From: Bagarius yarrelli
Taxonomy: Eukaryota > Chordata > Actinopteri > Siluriformes > Sisoridae
Direction: 5' to 3'
DNA length: 64,000 nucleotides
Assembly (NCBI GenBank): GCA_005784505.1
Contig: VCAZ01000027.1
Span: 2,708,765-2,772,764 of the forward strand
The notes beneath the pieces are model-generated. The model did no database searches. It was not told the DNA's origin and saw only the letters and a program-made list of their open reading frames with translations. The position numbers and the translations under genes are program-made. Below, piece by piece: positions 45,646 to 58,437 of the stretch. Numbering within the stretch: the first letter of the stretch is position 1; the number at the start of each line of letters is the position of its first letter.

Positions 45646-46489
45646 GCATACATACAAGTTTAACAAAGACTGACAGCTGCATAAAGGGTTTTGTGAAAGC
45701 CAATTTTATATTCATTCAATAGTCTGAGCTAAGATTAAAGGCAGCAGAGAGCAGAGATCCCTTACAGTGTGTTGCCACAGACAGCTGTGTGGCTGGCTGT
45801 CCAGTCTGGACCAGGATGCTGACCAGCTTGCTCTTAAACCATCACCAAGAAATGCTGAAAGTAGGTTTTATTGATGAGTATAAAGTTACATCAGTCAGCC
45901 GCTATCCGCTAGCACTGATGCATCACCAGTGGCATTCTCTCTAGAGGCAGAGCTGGCTCGGTGCCAGTACGGTGCAGTGCATGTCAGAGACGGAGGAGCA
46001 CAGACTCGGAGATGGAGAGAGTGTGAAAAGAGATAGAGACTCTCAAAGAAGACGTACAGTCATTGCATTAATAGTAGCAGCTGGAGATTTTTCTACCCTG
46101 TTCCTTTGTCAACACAAAAAAAGATGTGGGGTTTTATTATCGATGTGGCCATTCTAGAACTTTCTTCACTGTTGGTCTTTAGGAGTCATCATGTGGTTGA
46201 CATATATGTTATATTCACTGGTATTATTTTAACTTGCTCTCCCCAATATGCGCTTTAAACTAAAGCTGAAACAATGACACTGTATAGATTTATGTACTAG
46301 ATAACTGTGAATTTAATACAAACTTTAAAAAGTTTCACTGCTGTCTCAGGGACATTAACACAAAAAATATGATGTTTATGGAAAATATAGACACAGTAGT
46401 TCTCAAAATTGAATTTTATAAGTGTCACATTAAGAGAGTTGGTTTTGATTGGATTAAGCTCAGGGATTTAAACTAATGACTCAACCATT
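45646..46489. other. Intergenic stretch, no gene seen
   Basis: No repeat or exon recognised. It lies between the 3' ends of two convergent genes. Confidence 0.5.
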
Positions 46490-47030
46490 TTGCTTTCGGA
46501 ACATTGTACTGTTGTCTCACAGCAAGAAGGTCCTACGTTCGTATCCCCGACGGGGATCTTTCTGTGTGGATTTTGCATATTGTCCCTGTGCTTGCGTGAA
46601 TTTACTCCTGGTACTCCGGTTACCTCCTAAAATCCCAAAACATGTATTTTAGGTTGATTGCTGATTCTAAATTGTACATAGAAGTGAGTGTGAGTGTGTG
46701 TGTGTGCAGTTGTTTGTCTGTATGTGGCCCTGCAATGGACTGGTGACCTGTCCAGGGTGTAGCTCTACTCAATAGGGAAGTGGTGGCTTAGTGTGGCAAG
46801 TGTTGGACTGATACCATAAAATAGGCCGGCATTCGATAACCATCAAGCCACCGCTGTGGCCATCTGAGCAAGGCCCTGAACCCATAATTGCTCAGTTGTA
46901 TAAAAGAGATAAATATAAGTTGCTCTGGATAAGAGTGTCTGCCAAATACTGTAAATGTAAATGACAGCTGGGATAGGCTCCAGCAGATCCCCATGACCCT
47001 GATAGAGTGGGCATGGACAATAGTTAGATA
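46490..47030 (+). repeat. Family 3 repeat split by a family 1 SINE
   Basis: The first part has 'tctcacagcaagaaggtcct', 'ggggatctttctgtgtggat' and 'ccctgcaatggactggtgac' (46490-46777). After the inserted SINE it resumes with 'acagctgggataggctccag' (46966-47030). Joined, the two parts follow the order expected from the copies at 26480 and 47205. Confidence 0.8.
46778..46965 (+). repeat. Family 1 SINE inserted into a family 3 repeat
   Basis: 'ggcttagtgtggcaagtgtt' is the head, 'gctcagttgtataaaagaga' the body and 'ggataagagtgtctgccaaa' the tail. The insertion makes family 3 the older element here. Confidence 0.82.
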
Positions 47031-47204
47031 GATCAATAGAAAAAGACTTAATATCACCCTTGTAATTATCTACATTATTTTAAGTTATTTTATTGCATGC
47101 CGATTATACTGACTTACTTTGTAAGACTATGTCAGACATTGTCATGTTCATAAATAAACCATAGAATTCCATATCCATCTATACATTGTCTATACTCACT
47201 TCTT

Positions 47205-47335
47205 CCTAATCAGGGTAACAGGGATTTGCTGGAGCCTATCCCAGCTGTCTTCGGGTGAAAAGGCAGGGGCAAAGGCAATGGCACACCCTGGACAGGTCGC
47301 TAGTCCATCACGAGACCACATACAGACAAACAACC
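47205..47335 (-). repeat. Family 3 repeat, 3' half, inverted
   Basis: 'atttgctggagcctatccca' and 'gctgtcttcgggtgaaaagg', 'ccctggacaggtcgctagtc' are the reverse of the family 3 tail. Confidence 0.75.
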
Positions 47336-47633
47336 ACATTCTGCTGGACCGACACCCCCAACAGGTCAGTTGGCAGAAGAAGGTTTGGCAGCCTAAGCAT
47401 AGAAGCCGAACGGCAGCCAATCAAGGCAGGGAAAACAATTTACCATTAGTGAGAGAGGAAGAGGAGCAGAACCATTGGGTTTTCTTAGTTTGATTTTTAG
47501 TGAGAAATTTCTGGATCCCACCTTGCTTTTTCTGGCACTGTGCAAGGTCCTGGTAATAAAAGTTGGGTTAGAGCTTCCCCACTACCAAGAAAGAACTCAT
47601 AATGTTGGTCATGAGTTGCTCTACTTAGTTAAG

Positions 47634-47800
47634 GTATAAGCCCCGGAGGAAAAAAGTTGAGAATGTTAGGAAGTGCATGTGATCCTCCACAAAGAAACAA
47701 GTATTTGTTTTTTTGGGTTGACAATATACTTGTGCAGATGTGGTTCCCTTTTTGCACTAGCTGTACCTTTTCTAGACGTGATAAAGAAGAGCTTCAGGGT
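47634..47800 (+). mobile_element. Ty3/gypsy retrotransposon pol fragment 1
   Basis: Shares extended similarity with 48276-48430: both carry 'aagttgagaatgttag'-type wording and a region resembling the end of a Ty3/gypsy reverse transcriptase (a KKVENV and STKKQV-like stretch). Stop codons break the frame. Remnant only. Confidence 0.55.
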
Positions 47801-47937
47801 TCAAACCTATGAGTCAACCGTATTGCCTCAGGAGCACTGTAACCTGATATGTTATCTAAATAATCTAAAAATAAAAATCTTTATTTTTTTTTTCATTTAT
47901 GCTTTTTTACATTTTCAAAAAAGGAGACTTATTAATG

Positions 47938-48192
47938 GGGCAGCCTGGTGGCTTAGTGATTAGCACTGTTGCTATACAGCAAAAAGGTCCTACGTTTGTA
48001 TCCCCGGCAGGATTATTTCTTTGGAATTGTGTATGTTGTTCCTGTATTTGAGAGGATTTACTCCTGGTAATTCGGTTTTCTCCCACAGTCCCAAAACATG
48101 TGTTTTAGGTTGATTGCTGATTTTAAATGTCCATAGGAGTAAGTATGTGTGAGTCTATGCAGTTGTTCGTCGGTTTGGCCCTGCAATGGACT
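47938..48192 (+). repeat. SINE-like repeat, family 3
   Basis: 'cagcctggtggcttagtgat' and 'tagcactgttgctatacagc', then 'aaaaggtcctacgtttgtat', 'tgattgctgattttaaatgt' and 'ggccctgcaatggactg'. Confidence 0.85.
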
Positions 48193-48275
48193 GAATGAAG
48201 AAGGAAGAGGAGAACAAGAGGACCAGGGTTCTGAGAGTTTGTTGTGTAGTGTGGAATGTTGTTTTTGGATGCCAA

Positions 48276-48790
48276 AGTCAAGTTATAAGCCTTAGAGGAA
48301 AATAGTTGAGAATGTTAGTGAGCACCCATGATCATTTACAAAGAAGAGGGAGTTTTTGGGGTTTTGTTTCACAAATTTGTGTCTCACTTTTTTGCACAAG
48401 CTGCACAATTGATAAAGAACAGTTAGCGAGATCAAGTGCATGGCCTTCAGGGACCTAAAGTCAGCCTTGTCTCCCAGTCCTCTACATTGGCTACCAACAG
48501 GGTTTATCAAGCACAAATATGCTGTTGCAGAACAAGAACCTTTGGAAATAAAGTGGGCCATTGAGGAACTCCGGTACTATCTGGCACTACATCATTTCAG
48601 CCTAATGACCAACTCCAAACCTTTTTAATGAGTAATAAACACAAAGGACACCAATGCCTGGGCAACTACATGGTTCCTTTCACTGCATAACTTCTCCAGG
48701 TAAGTCCAGCACAAAGCTGGGGTTTACCATGGCAATGCTGAAGACCTTACCAAGAAGCATGCACTATGTACAGCAGCAGTAGATTCGTAG
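48276..48790 (+). pseudogene. Ty3/gypsy retrotransposon pol fragment 2, RNase H region
   Basis: The 5' part parallels 47634-47800. From 48436 the frame reads MAFRDLKSALS, then KYAVAEQEPLEIKWAIEELR and YYLALHHFSLMTNSKPF followed by a stop. This resembles the RNase H domain of gypsy-type pol. After the stop a WATTWF.SLHNFS-like stretch and a HKAG.YHGNAE-like stretch follow in broken frames. Internal deletions are evident. Confidence 0.7.
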
Positions 48791-50148
48791 CTGCGGCGGT
48801 ACTATGACCACAGAGTCTACACCATTAAGGGTCACCTTGAAGCTTCCAGAGAAAACTATACTCCTAATGTAGCCTAGGCATAGTGAGAAAAAAGAAAACA
48901 AGTAAAGGCCCAAAACAGTGAAAGTTGTCACTTGGGTGGTTTGTTGTTTGTGTTGCATGCTTTGCTGTCGTCAAATATTGCAGCGCACACATTTCAGAGC
49001 CCAAAATCACAGGCTTTTCAGGTAATTTTTGTTAGGTAGATGATTGTATGTTGCAGTTTGGAGAAAGAGAAGGCCACTGTTTTCCTTTGTGTTTGTCTCA
49101 CTTTTAATTGTTGTTATCTATTATGTCTGTAAACAGGTGGTTTCAGTGAAAAACCTTGGCACTTGAATTGACTCTTCATATTCTATCGGATAAAAAGTCT
49201 TTTACATCACTTTAAGCAAGAGTTACAGTCGATGATCATTCTTCTTTTTGTATTTCAATCCTGTATTTTGAAGTTCTCTTGTAGATTAGTCAGGTAATGG
49301 ACAGCCGCTGGATAAGCTGCTGCTCACTCCTGCTCACTTGATAAGCTTTTTGATTTTAGAGAGAGAGAAAGATAGAGATGTCAAGAAACAGGAGGATATT
49401 TAAAAGACTAAAAGATTATATGCAGAAAGAGTTTCCTGTATCAGTGGCTAAAATTGATTTCATTTAGAAGCCTATTACACCTCTGAGGAAGAGAAATAAC
49501 AGAGCTGTAATGTAGCGGATATCTGGAAATCCCATTTGTTACATTAACTAGGGTTGATTACTTCACAGCAAACTAATTTATAAGGAAGAATTTTCTTCAG
49601 CGCCGGTATGTAGCCATGACCCAGCAGAAAATAAAAGAACTGTTGTCATGATTGTGGAATGTGCACTCTAATAATGCTTGTATAACGCCTGGAAATGCAG
49701 TTACTGACTTTCAACAGTACAACATCTGAAGGAAAAATGTTCCACTAATGATTTGCTAATATCTTCACATTACATTTTACTGCTTCTATAAACATAGCTA
49801 TAAATGTTATAGAAGATCCATTTACTTAGCGCACGACCTGTACAACACTGTATCATTTTAACAGTGATAGAAAAAATGTGTTTATGGGTATGAAAATTAA
49901 TAAAACACAACTCAGTGTGATCCCTGGAACAGAACACTGTTATAGAGTTCTGACACTGAACACTTGGGTCTTTTTTTATGAAGAAAACAAACATCTATGA
50001 CCATTGAACTAAACATGCTAGACCATAATATTGTTCAACATAATTGAAAATTTGTTTGAATAAATTTAGAACAATTTCTCTCAAGGTTGTAAAAAATAGG
50101 ATGTGCTGAGCTAAAATGAAACGTCACTGCACACTTCTCTCTCATCAG
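48791..50148. other. Intergenic stretch, no gene seen
   Basis: AT-rich, nothing recognised on either strand. Confidence 0.5.
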
Positions 50149-50266
50149 CAGGGGCATCACTAGCAATTTTAGGCCCTATAAAAGAATAAGATTCGGCCTT
50201 CTTTCACGCCTATTCTGCTACTAATAAAACAAATCTCTGGGGCCCCCAAAATAATCCTAACCCCCT
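50149..50266. mobile_element. CAGGGGC-type MITE, copy 3, inverted and truncated
   Basis: It begins CAGGGGCATCACTAGCAATT and contains 'ttttaggccctataaaaga' and 'aaatctctggggcccccaaa'. That is the reverse of the copy at 45491. The far end is lost. Confidence 0.62.
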
Positions 50267-53200
50267 CGTTGCATGTGCAGAGGGGCTAACCTGATTATTG
50301 GCTAGGAAGGTATGAAAGGGACGAACAGGTGCAAGGCAGTGGCTATTCAGCCCTATTTTTTTATTAATAAAAGCAAGTGGAAGCTTAAATGACTAGACTA
50401 TGCGACGGATTTGGAAATAAAAGGCACCTCTATTTACACAGGTTGACCCAGAAATGAGGAATAAATATTAGCGCTTTATGAGAATCTTATTCGGCCCATA
50501 CTAGATTAGATTTATTTAGTGAGGTATTGATTTCACACTCATTTTTTCATAGATTTGAGCCACATAAATATGATGATGATGATAGTGGAGGTTGTGAACT
50601 ACAGAGGGAAATACAGACAACAGTATGTACTGTGAGACCACAAATAATATCATACTAACAAATACTACATAAATACTACATACTACAAAATGGCTTACTG
50701 AAGAGGTTCTTGTAATCCTTTTATTAAACCAAGCTAACGGCACTGACACCAGGCACGACATCAGATATTTAGCATCGTATTTTCACACACACAAATAAAT
50801 TAAATATTGATTTATTTCTGAAAGGCCAGAAATTTCTCACTTCCTGACACATTAAGTATAACAGAGTGCTACCTTAATAAGGTTTAACGCTATTAAAATG
50901 ATAAATAAGGTTCGCAGTGTTTATTGTTATTTGTAACTCATACTATGTTTAATGAGTTATTCTTTTCTGTCACATTGCAAAGCTTATTCTGATTTTAATG
51001 ATGATTAAAGATAAATTCAGAATATTGTGAACTGACTGGTCAGCAGCAAATTTAATATTGCTGGTCTGAAATATTAGCTAGCTTCTTACAGTGTAGCTTC
51101 TACAATACATAAAATACAATATTATAGTAATTATATTATTACAGGTCAACAGACAACAGGTTTAATATCATTTTACTGCTAGTAATTGTAGGATCTTTCA
51201 TTTATTTAAAAAGTGATTGGCATTAGTGAGGTAAAGATGGTCTGTTGTATCATAAACAGTTTGGTGCAAAATCAATTTAATTAACTTTTTAATTAACCCA
51301 TTACATGTTACACTGCTACAAACTTTCCAGAATAGCTTAACGCTCTGGCTTTATGGAACCTGCACATGGTTGGTCTAAAACATAGCAGGTGGCTTATAAC
51401 ACTAATGTTGTTACAAATGATAAACTTATTACCAAGACAAAATGTTGTACTTTAACCCATTAACTAAAGGAATGATGCCATCTGGTTTGCATAATTAATT
51501 AATGACTGCATAAAAAATCCTGTAATGTGTAGTAGTAAAGTTTAATGTTATTCTATGTAAAGGTTATGAAGCAGAACATGACATGGTTTTAGATCACGAA
51601 ATATGTTCTTTTTTTAAGTCTACTGTTCTATCTGGTATATTAAATGCTGATCCTTGCACTGCATTCATATATCTCAAAGAAAACCTTCTCCAGACAGATG
51701 AGTATGTCAGTCAATCATTCTCTGGGATCCGTTTCCCAATAGGCCAAAGGTAAACCTGTTCGTGGAGCCATAAGTCCATAGCAACAGCTTGAAAAAAAAA
51801 AGCTCTTGTTTAAGTGAAAAAACACTCTGTGGTAGACTCTCCATCACACTGCCTCTTTTTTTAGAAAGAGCACTTTAAACATGGCTAGTCTTGGAAAAAA
51901 CAGACTGTGAGGGCCAACCTGTCAGACCTGTGCTGAAACATAGGTATTTAACATTATTAGATGTGGTCTCTGGAGGGGTTTGCTGCAGTGCAAAAAGGCC
52001 TGTAAAGATTTACGAGGCTGCTGTAAATTTATCTCGATCTAGTGGAGTGGAGAACAACGGCATGCTTGCCAATGACAAACACCCACCTGCTTGGCTAAGC
52101 CACTAGTTAATTCTGCACTGACCCGCTTCTCTCTGTCCCCCTTTTTCTGCTGAATCAACAACAACAGATGCTGTTAGTAATTTTTTTCTTTTACACCTGT
52201 TTTGGGCTCTTTGTCTGAGTTATCAGCTCTGTTTCCATATGCTTTATAAAGCAAGAAATGCAAGAGGTGATGAAGTAATACAGCAACTGGTCCATCTGAG
52301 CGTTACATTTACAGCAATCTGTCCACCAATTCTCTGTCTCACACTCAGCTCTGTGAGGCAGAGACACCGGTCTACGTAGGGCAAATATGACAACAGGCTT
52401 GGAGTGTTTGACGTCATCGCAGTTAAGGACAGCGTCTGCAGCAGCTGCTCTGGCAGAAGTACATCACAGCTTGGCACCCGGTTTCTATAGGGACAGGTTA
52501 ATAGAGCTAGTGACTCCTGTCCTCTCCATAGCCATTTTTAGAACCAAACAGAGATCAAAGTAATAACTTCTGACCAGTCAGCTAATAATGCATGCATTTC
52601 TCATTGACCCCAAAACTCATTTCCATCATTTCTACATGCCCATGTTTCACATTCACAAATGAACAAAACTAGCAAACATATTCACCACCAAACACAAAAG
52701 ACACAAAGGATCAAAGGAAGAATTTCTCATTTGGTCTCTGGCATGGAGAGTAACATGAGCTCACACTGGATGAGTCAGAGAGGAACCTGCAGGAGGGGAA
52801 AAACTCCCAGAGCCCCAACAAAGAGTGAAAACTTTGTGAAATCTTTCCAAAATGTAATGTGTATGTAATATAATACTGCACCAGAATTGACATCCAAGAT
52901 TCTTACTACCAGCTTTCCATAGCATGAAATGAACGACACATGGACATCTACTGTGATTCATATGGAATGACCAAATAAACAAGCCCAATGTTTCTGGTAG
53001 TGACATTGTCATCCATCTGGACCTTATAACCTTTTAAAGTCCCATAGGCATTCGGTTAGGTCATGTCTCTCTGTATTCTTTTTACACAGTTGAGTCCTTA
53101 ACCGACCTCTGATAGACCCCAGATTTATCCGAATAAAGGAAATGACTGAAGGAGAAGTCAGGATGACTGCAGTTTGAGAGTATAATAGACTGGTGAGGGA

Positions 53201-55452
53201 CATAAGCACATCATCTATCTCTCTTTCAGCTGCAGAATGATGGTTAGTGCAACAGCATGAGCCGTTCTTTATCTGCTGCTTGCAAACTGGATTTTCTAGG
53301 CAGCAAAGTTTAACAATACAATTGAGCTTGTTTTACATTACAGTAACCCTAAATTATTGACCTGCTTGGATAAACACAAAAATTGAAACTTGGAAAAAAC
53401 TATTTGCGCAGCATTTGCACCGCTTCAATGACAACTATAGAGACTTGGGTAGAAAGAAAAGAAGAAGAAATGCGATACTCCTAGAATATTTGAGTGGATT
53501 ATTGACTTGTGGCTGTTTTGTGGCTGGTGGTTAAGGACCGTTAACAACATTAGGATTTAGACAGTGATAATCTGGATAATAATGGAGTTTAATCTGGATA
53601 ATAATCATTCAGACATTAAAATAAGCATGAAAATTAAGGAAATCACAAAAATCAGTGTTTTGTAATGACAAGCTCTGGATTTTAACATTCCTGAAATGAA
53701 GCCCAACATCTAAGATTTTTAAACCAAAGAATCTAAAATGGCTAAATGTTTTGAATAGGGTCATTTCGTAGTAATACCTGCCATAGAACAGTTTGGCCAG
53801 TGTATATTTCAGTATTTTCCATGCTGTGCTGTTATATATTTTTGCATCTCAGTTGAAAAAATGTGAGTAGAACACAGCGTTGCATGCACAACAAATGGAA
53901 ATCAAGTCATGTGACCTCCCCACAGTCTTAGGAAAAAGTAAACTAGTGCACTGGCATCAAGCATGTGTGTAAAGACACGCGAGGAAGTTTTGGTGTTTTT
54001 GTTGTAGACTCAGAGACGTCCCAAGGCATTGTACACACTAAGTGGCAGTTTTGGGCCTCCCAAGAGTACATGAAATGACAGATCTGTGATTTTATATATA
54101 TACATAGTCATTTTTGTCCATTCATCATTAGCGATGAGCTCTTTCAGGTCGGAGGGTCTCCTTCTCCAAGTCGGAGAAGTCGTCACCCTGATCTTCAGCT
54201 CCCTCACTTGAATTTAAGTCAGGACTCTGGCTGGGCCACTGCAAAACATTGATGTTTTTGTCTGCTACAATACAATAAAAACAATACTGAATGGAAACAA
54301 AACAATATTATGGTAATGGGACGCAGGATTTATGCAAGCCATAGTGTGACTGTTTAATGTTAACGCTATTGAAGTTAAGAAAGCAGCGGCACTGCAGCAA
54401 AACTCTCATTATTGTCACATAAAAGGGCACGTCCTTCTGGTGTAGAAAAAAGAAAAGAGAAAAAAAAACTGGGGAAGAGAAAAAAAAGCAAGATAAAGAG
54501 AAGTTAAGAAAAATAACGTAAACTAAACTAGTCTATACTCTCTGCTGCGTTATTTAGCTACTTTACACTACACCACTTTAAGTATGCCATATATTACTGC
54601 AAAAACTAAAATGTTACAGTGCGAATGAACATGAGCACTCCTGTGGTTCTGCTACTGTTACAATTAAAAATTGTTCAAACATTGGTATGATGTCAGCAAC
54701 ACAGCTACAACAAATAAAATCGATGGGTTATTTTTATACTGTGAAAATAATCAAGGATTGACAATAATCATATTGGCCGCACTGAGGGGCCCCCCCAATA
54801 AAATTCTACTTGGGGCGAGTGGGCTGGTCTTGTGCAGAGAGTAAGACTTTGTACCTTAATGTGTAATGTCTCTTATTTCATATGCAACCATATTGTACTA
54901 TCCAGGTTCTATTGGCTCGTAAACAGACACAAGCGAACAGAAGCACCGGCGCTCCCGACAGTTTTAAAACCAATCATAACATTTGTGAATTAGTCTCCAG
55001 CCTGTCACACCAAATTGATGCTCCCTTATTTAAAAAGCTTTTTCACTGTCTTTGGATTTCACACAGAAAAACGACGCCACTTTTACACTCCAGATTTGAC
55101 AGTTTAACAGGGTTGACTGGTTGAAGCATCAGTAAGTGAAACAAGTTTCAATGGTACCGGTTTGTGTTTAACTGAAGTGAAAGAATCCTGCTAATATTCG
55201 GGCAGAAAATACAAGCGGAAACAATGGCAAAGTAATTGAGGGGTATACAATGTCACTTGGAATGACAGTGACCCTAATTTGCATCAGCAATACAATCCAT
55301 GTTAGAAAAAAATCCTGTTTAAATGCCCAATCTTCTTTCCGCCGGCTTTCGACACGGACACAAAGGCTCCATCACCCTTCTTAGCAAATTATAGTTAGAA
55401 ATACTCCCAGTTTTTTTTTTAGCTTTAGACCTGTCAGAAAATGAATACATAG
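50267..55452. other. Intergenic stretch, 5.2 kb, no gene seen
   Basis: Between convergent genes. Open frames at 51891-52106, 52659-52868 and 54010-54207 show no domain. The words near 54150-54240 ('tttaagtcaggactctggct') resemble a dispersed fish transposon, and 54780-54800 is G/C-rich but unassigned. Confidence 0.5.
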
Positions 55453-55568
55453 ACTATATGGACAATAAGATATTTAGGTATTAAAATGCAAAACCCCCAG
55501 ACTATAGAGTTAGAGTGAGACTACATACATGTGATAGACAGGTGTCCCAATACCTTTGACCATAAAGT
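55453..55568. mobile_element. Small Tc1/mariner-like MITE
   Basis: The left end 'actatatggacaataag' and, inverted, the right end 'actttatggtcaaaggtatt' followed by 'gggacacct' match the TATGGACAAAAGTATTGGGA ends of Tc1-like elements. The interior is only about 75 bases. Confidence 0.6.
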
Positions 55569-58321
55569 GAATTATGTCAGTTGACTTGAAAGCTTGAATA
55601 GGAATAACACTTCCATACCACTGTATGTTGTAGTGGTAGCTAAGTGGCTAGAACATGGGTTCAATTGCCAGCAACAAAATAAAGGGAGCATTTTTTCACC
55701 CTCACCCAAACACCCTATCTTACCCTTCCAGTCTTGAAGCCTCTTTACCTCATCTGTCCTCTGATTTTAAAGCTATATCACGAATACAAATAACCAAAAG
55801 TTCATCATAACTAACACTGGTTTTAAAACCGTTAATAAAAAAAATATATATATCAGGGCCCGACTCTCCCACCACACAAGTGAATTATAAGGGATTTTGA
55901 AAAGTGTGACGGGGACATGACACAACACTCCCCACTGTTAGTTCTTTCTCCAGCTGATCAGTTTAGGGAGGTAAACATTAAACACATGATTATTCTACAT
56001 GCCCATTTTTCATTGCTATGAAGGTCCTGTTTTTTTAATGTCTCACTTTGGATAGAATACCGGCGCCATGAACATTTATACCTAGGGGTAATTAATAATA
56101 ACTAATACACCTACTTGCATGTGTACACCAGAGGGAACTGGACGAAAGCCAGAGTTATAAAGAGAAATAAAAGTAGAGTTCATCAAATTTGTATAATAAT
56201 AATAATAATTATTGCTAGCAGTAGTTATATGTAGCAGTGTTTCATCATTATTTTAGAATTAGTTTTATTTTATTATGATTATCATTAAGTATTAATGAAA
56301 GAATCTTCTGCTCATGTGCATTTATAAGAAACTGCCTACTCAAGAAAAATGAGCTCACATTAACATAAATCTTAGCCGTGCTGTCTGATGCAGGTCCAGT
56401 ATACCACATACTCCATACAAATACTCACCACAAAGTTTCATTTCAGGAAGTCATCTTTACAGCGCTTTCACTATACAGACAAATCCGAAACCATATTCCT
56501 CATCAGCCAGAGACAAATACTAATGATTTCCTTCTGCACAGAGAAGAAAATGAGACATGTTCTTGTTCTCAAAATGTGTTTTTAATAAGGTGCTGAATCA
56601 TATACAGAATCTGGAACAAAGACAAAGACAAAGACAAGAACATCCTGTTTTAAAAAAAAAAATCCCTCTGATTAACATTAAAATGAGCAGCAGTACAGAA
56701 ACACCTGTTTAAAATGTAGTTTTTCAGTACAGGGAAAGGGGGGGGCAATAAATTGCACTGGTCTCTGTTAATTAAGGCAACCTTTCACAGAGGGTTAAGA
56801 CGCAACCCTTCAGTATATAAAAAGACAAAAAAAAGTACATCCATGCAAAAAAGCACAGCTGGGCCTTCCCATAATCCTTTGAGAACTACTCTGTGAGCAG
56901 GCAGGTGGTAATTTATGCCTTAAATCAGTCAGATGATAAAGGGTAAAGTTATTTTACCTTATGACTGCTTATTTGTTAGCTTCAATTTCTTTCCATTACT
57001 ATTAGCGTAAAGCAGTTCTACAGTTCCAAAAAAATTACAGTTAGATCAGCTGGATCCCTGTGAAGATTTTCTGCAGTTAGTTATTGTAACCTCTTACTAA
57101 GACAGTTTGTTATGGCCTTCCCTTGAGACTTTCTTTCATACAAAGCCCTGGGACTTAATGAACCACATTACACCTTACAGAAAGCTACAAAAATTCCCTG
57201 ATCTTGTTTCTTGTAACAAGGGCTCATATTGGAAAAGACAGTAAAATCACTGAACATTTACACTACGAGAGGATTCGCAAACGCTCATTACTGATGGAAG
57301 AAAGTGACGCCCACATGATGTAAAAATGTTCACAGGTCTTCACTGTATTACTTTTTGTTAGCCACATGTCTGGTGGTAAAATACAGTATCGCTTTTTACA
57401 TTTATGGCATTGACTGAGGTTAAGCACTTAAACACACACACACACACACATAATTTATTTGGATCCCTCAAATAAATAAAAAAAAAAAAAACCCTCGGCA
57501 GAAATTACATTAGAAACCGTTCCTTAAATTTGTATGCACAAATAACACAAAAGCTAAAAGAACCCAAAAAATTCTTGGTAATGTTTGTACAGTTAATGGC
57601 TACACTGTGCTTCATGTGGAGCATCCGAAAGCAAAAACTTGATGCTCAGGAGGAAGATGACTTCCTGCATATATGTAAGTCTGTCCAACAAGAGAAGCCA
57701 TATGATCCAAAAAAAAAAAAAAACCCTAAAACTAAACTTTTAGACCATTCCTTCCTACACATAAGGACTCTCTAATCACAGGCTGTAAAATTGAGAGACG
57801 GTTTTAACCCCAGGGGTTGTAAAAGAGAAGAAGGAATAATCATCTGCGGGTTAATTAGATTTAAGGGGGAAAAAATGTGAGAGGACAGAGAGTAGGATGT
57901 AGGCCACATCAAGAGTAGTATTATCACTGGTCATTTTCACTACCCCTTCCTTACTGCTGATGTCATAGCTATGAATAAAAACTGACTAAGGAGCCTCTCA
58001 ACAGCGGAAAATTGAGCATAAATAATGTTAAGATGATCCTTACAGGGCCGCAAGCTCTCGGTTTCAAAGGTCTATCAGGATAAACTCATGTAAGGAACGA
58101 GCATCAACACAGCACCGTTGGTTTTATTTAAAAAAATATTAAAAAGACCAAAATATCAAGTACATGTTACAAAACACCTACACTACCACCATGACAGGTA
58201 AGGTGCTGGCTTCCTTTTTTTTTTGAAATGAGAAAATGATGATCCCCACACCATCTTCATTGTGTGAGTATATGTGAGCAGCAAAAGCCGTCGGTCTGTT
58301 TCTCTTGATGCTACAGAGTGC
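55569..58321 (-). other. slc49a4: Probable slc49a4 3' UTR region, end undetermined
   Basis: Downstream of the slc49a4 stop on the - strand. Minus-strand AATAAA words occur near 58122-58129 and 57453-57459, so the UTR could be about 200 or 870 bases, or longer. A CA run lies at about 57431-57451. No other coding feature recognised; the short open frame at 57530-57775 has a lysine tract from an A run and no domain. Confidence 0.4.
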
Positions 58322-58437
58322 TTAGACCGATACGAAGACATCCAGATAGAGACGGTCATATGATTCCCTGAAGAAAAGAATGAGGAGGAGACTGAAGAGG
58401 CAGGAACCTGTGAGACACCAGTTCAACCAGGAGAGCT
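58322..58437 (-). CDS. slc49a4: SLC49A4 (DIRC2) last coding exon
   Basis: SLC49A4 is a 12-helix major facilitator protein of the lysosomal membrane, reported as a proton-coupled exporter of pyridoxine. The exon reads (E)LSWLNWCLTGSCLFSLLLIL, then FFRESYDRLYLDVFVSV and a stop at 58322-58324. This is nearly identical to the human C-terminus (membrane helix 12 plus the FRESYDRLYLDV.VSV tail). The - strand acceptor is 'tctctgtttttcag', and 'ag' completes a glutamate codon. Upstream exons should be at higher coordinates; none was found up to 64000, implying a last intron of over 5.5 kb. It converges on sema5b. Confidence 0.93.

Noticed and set aside
52659..53012. Overlapping frames on both strands
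   Set aside because: No domain or splice support; wording such as 'ggaacctgcaggaggggaaa' suggests a dispersed repeat, but I could not assign it.
54061..54240. Possible transposon fragment
   Set aside because: The words 'tcaggactctggctgggcc' resemble a common fish DNA transposon, but ends and superfamily could not be defined.
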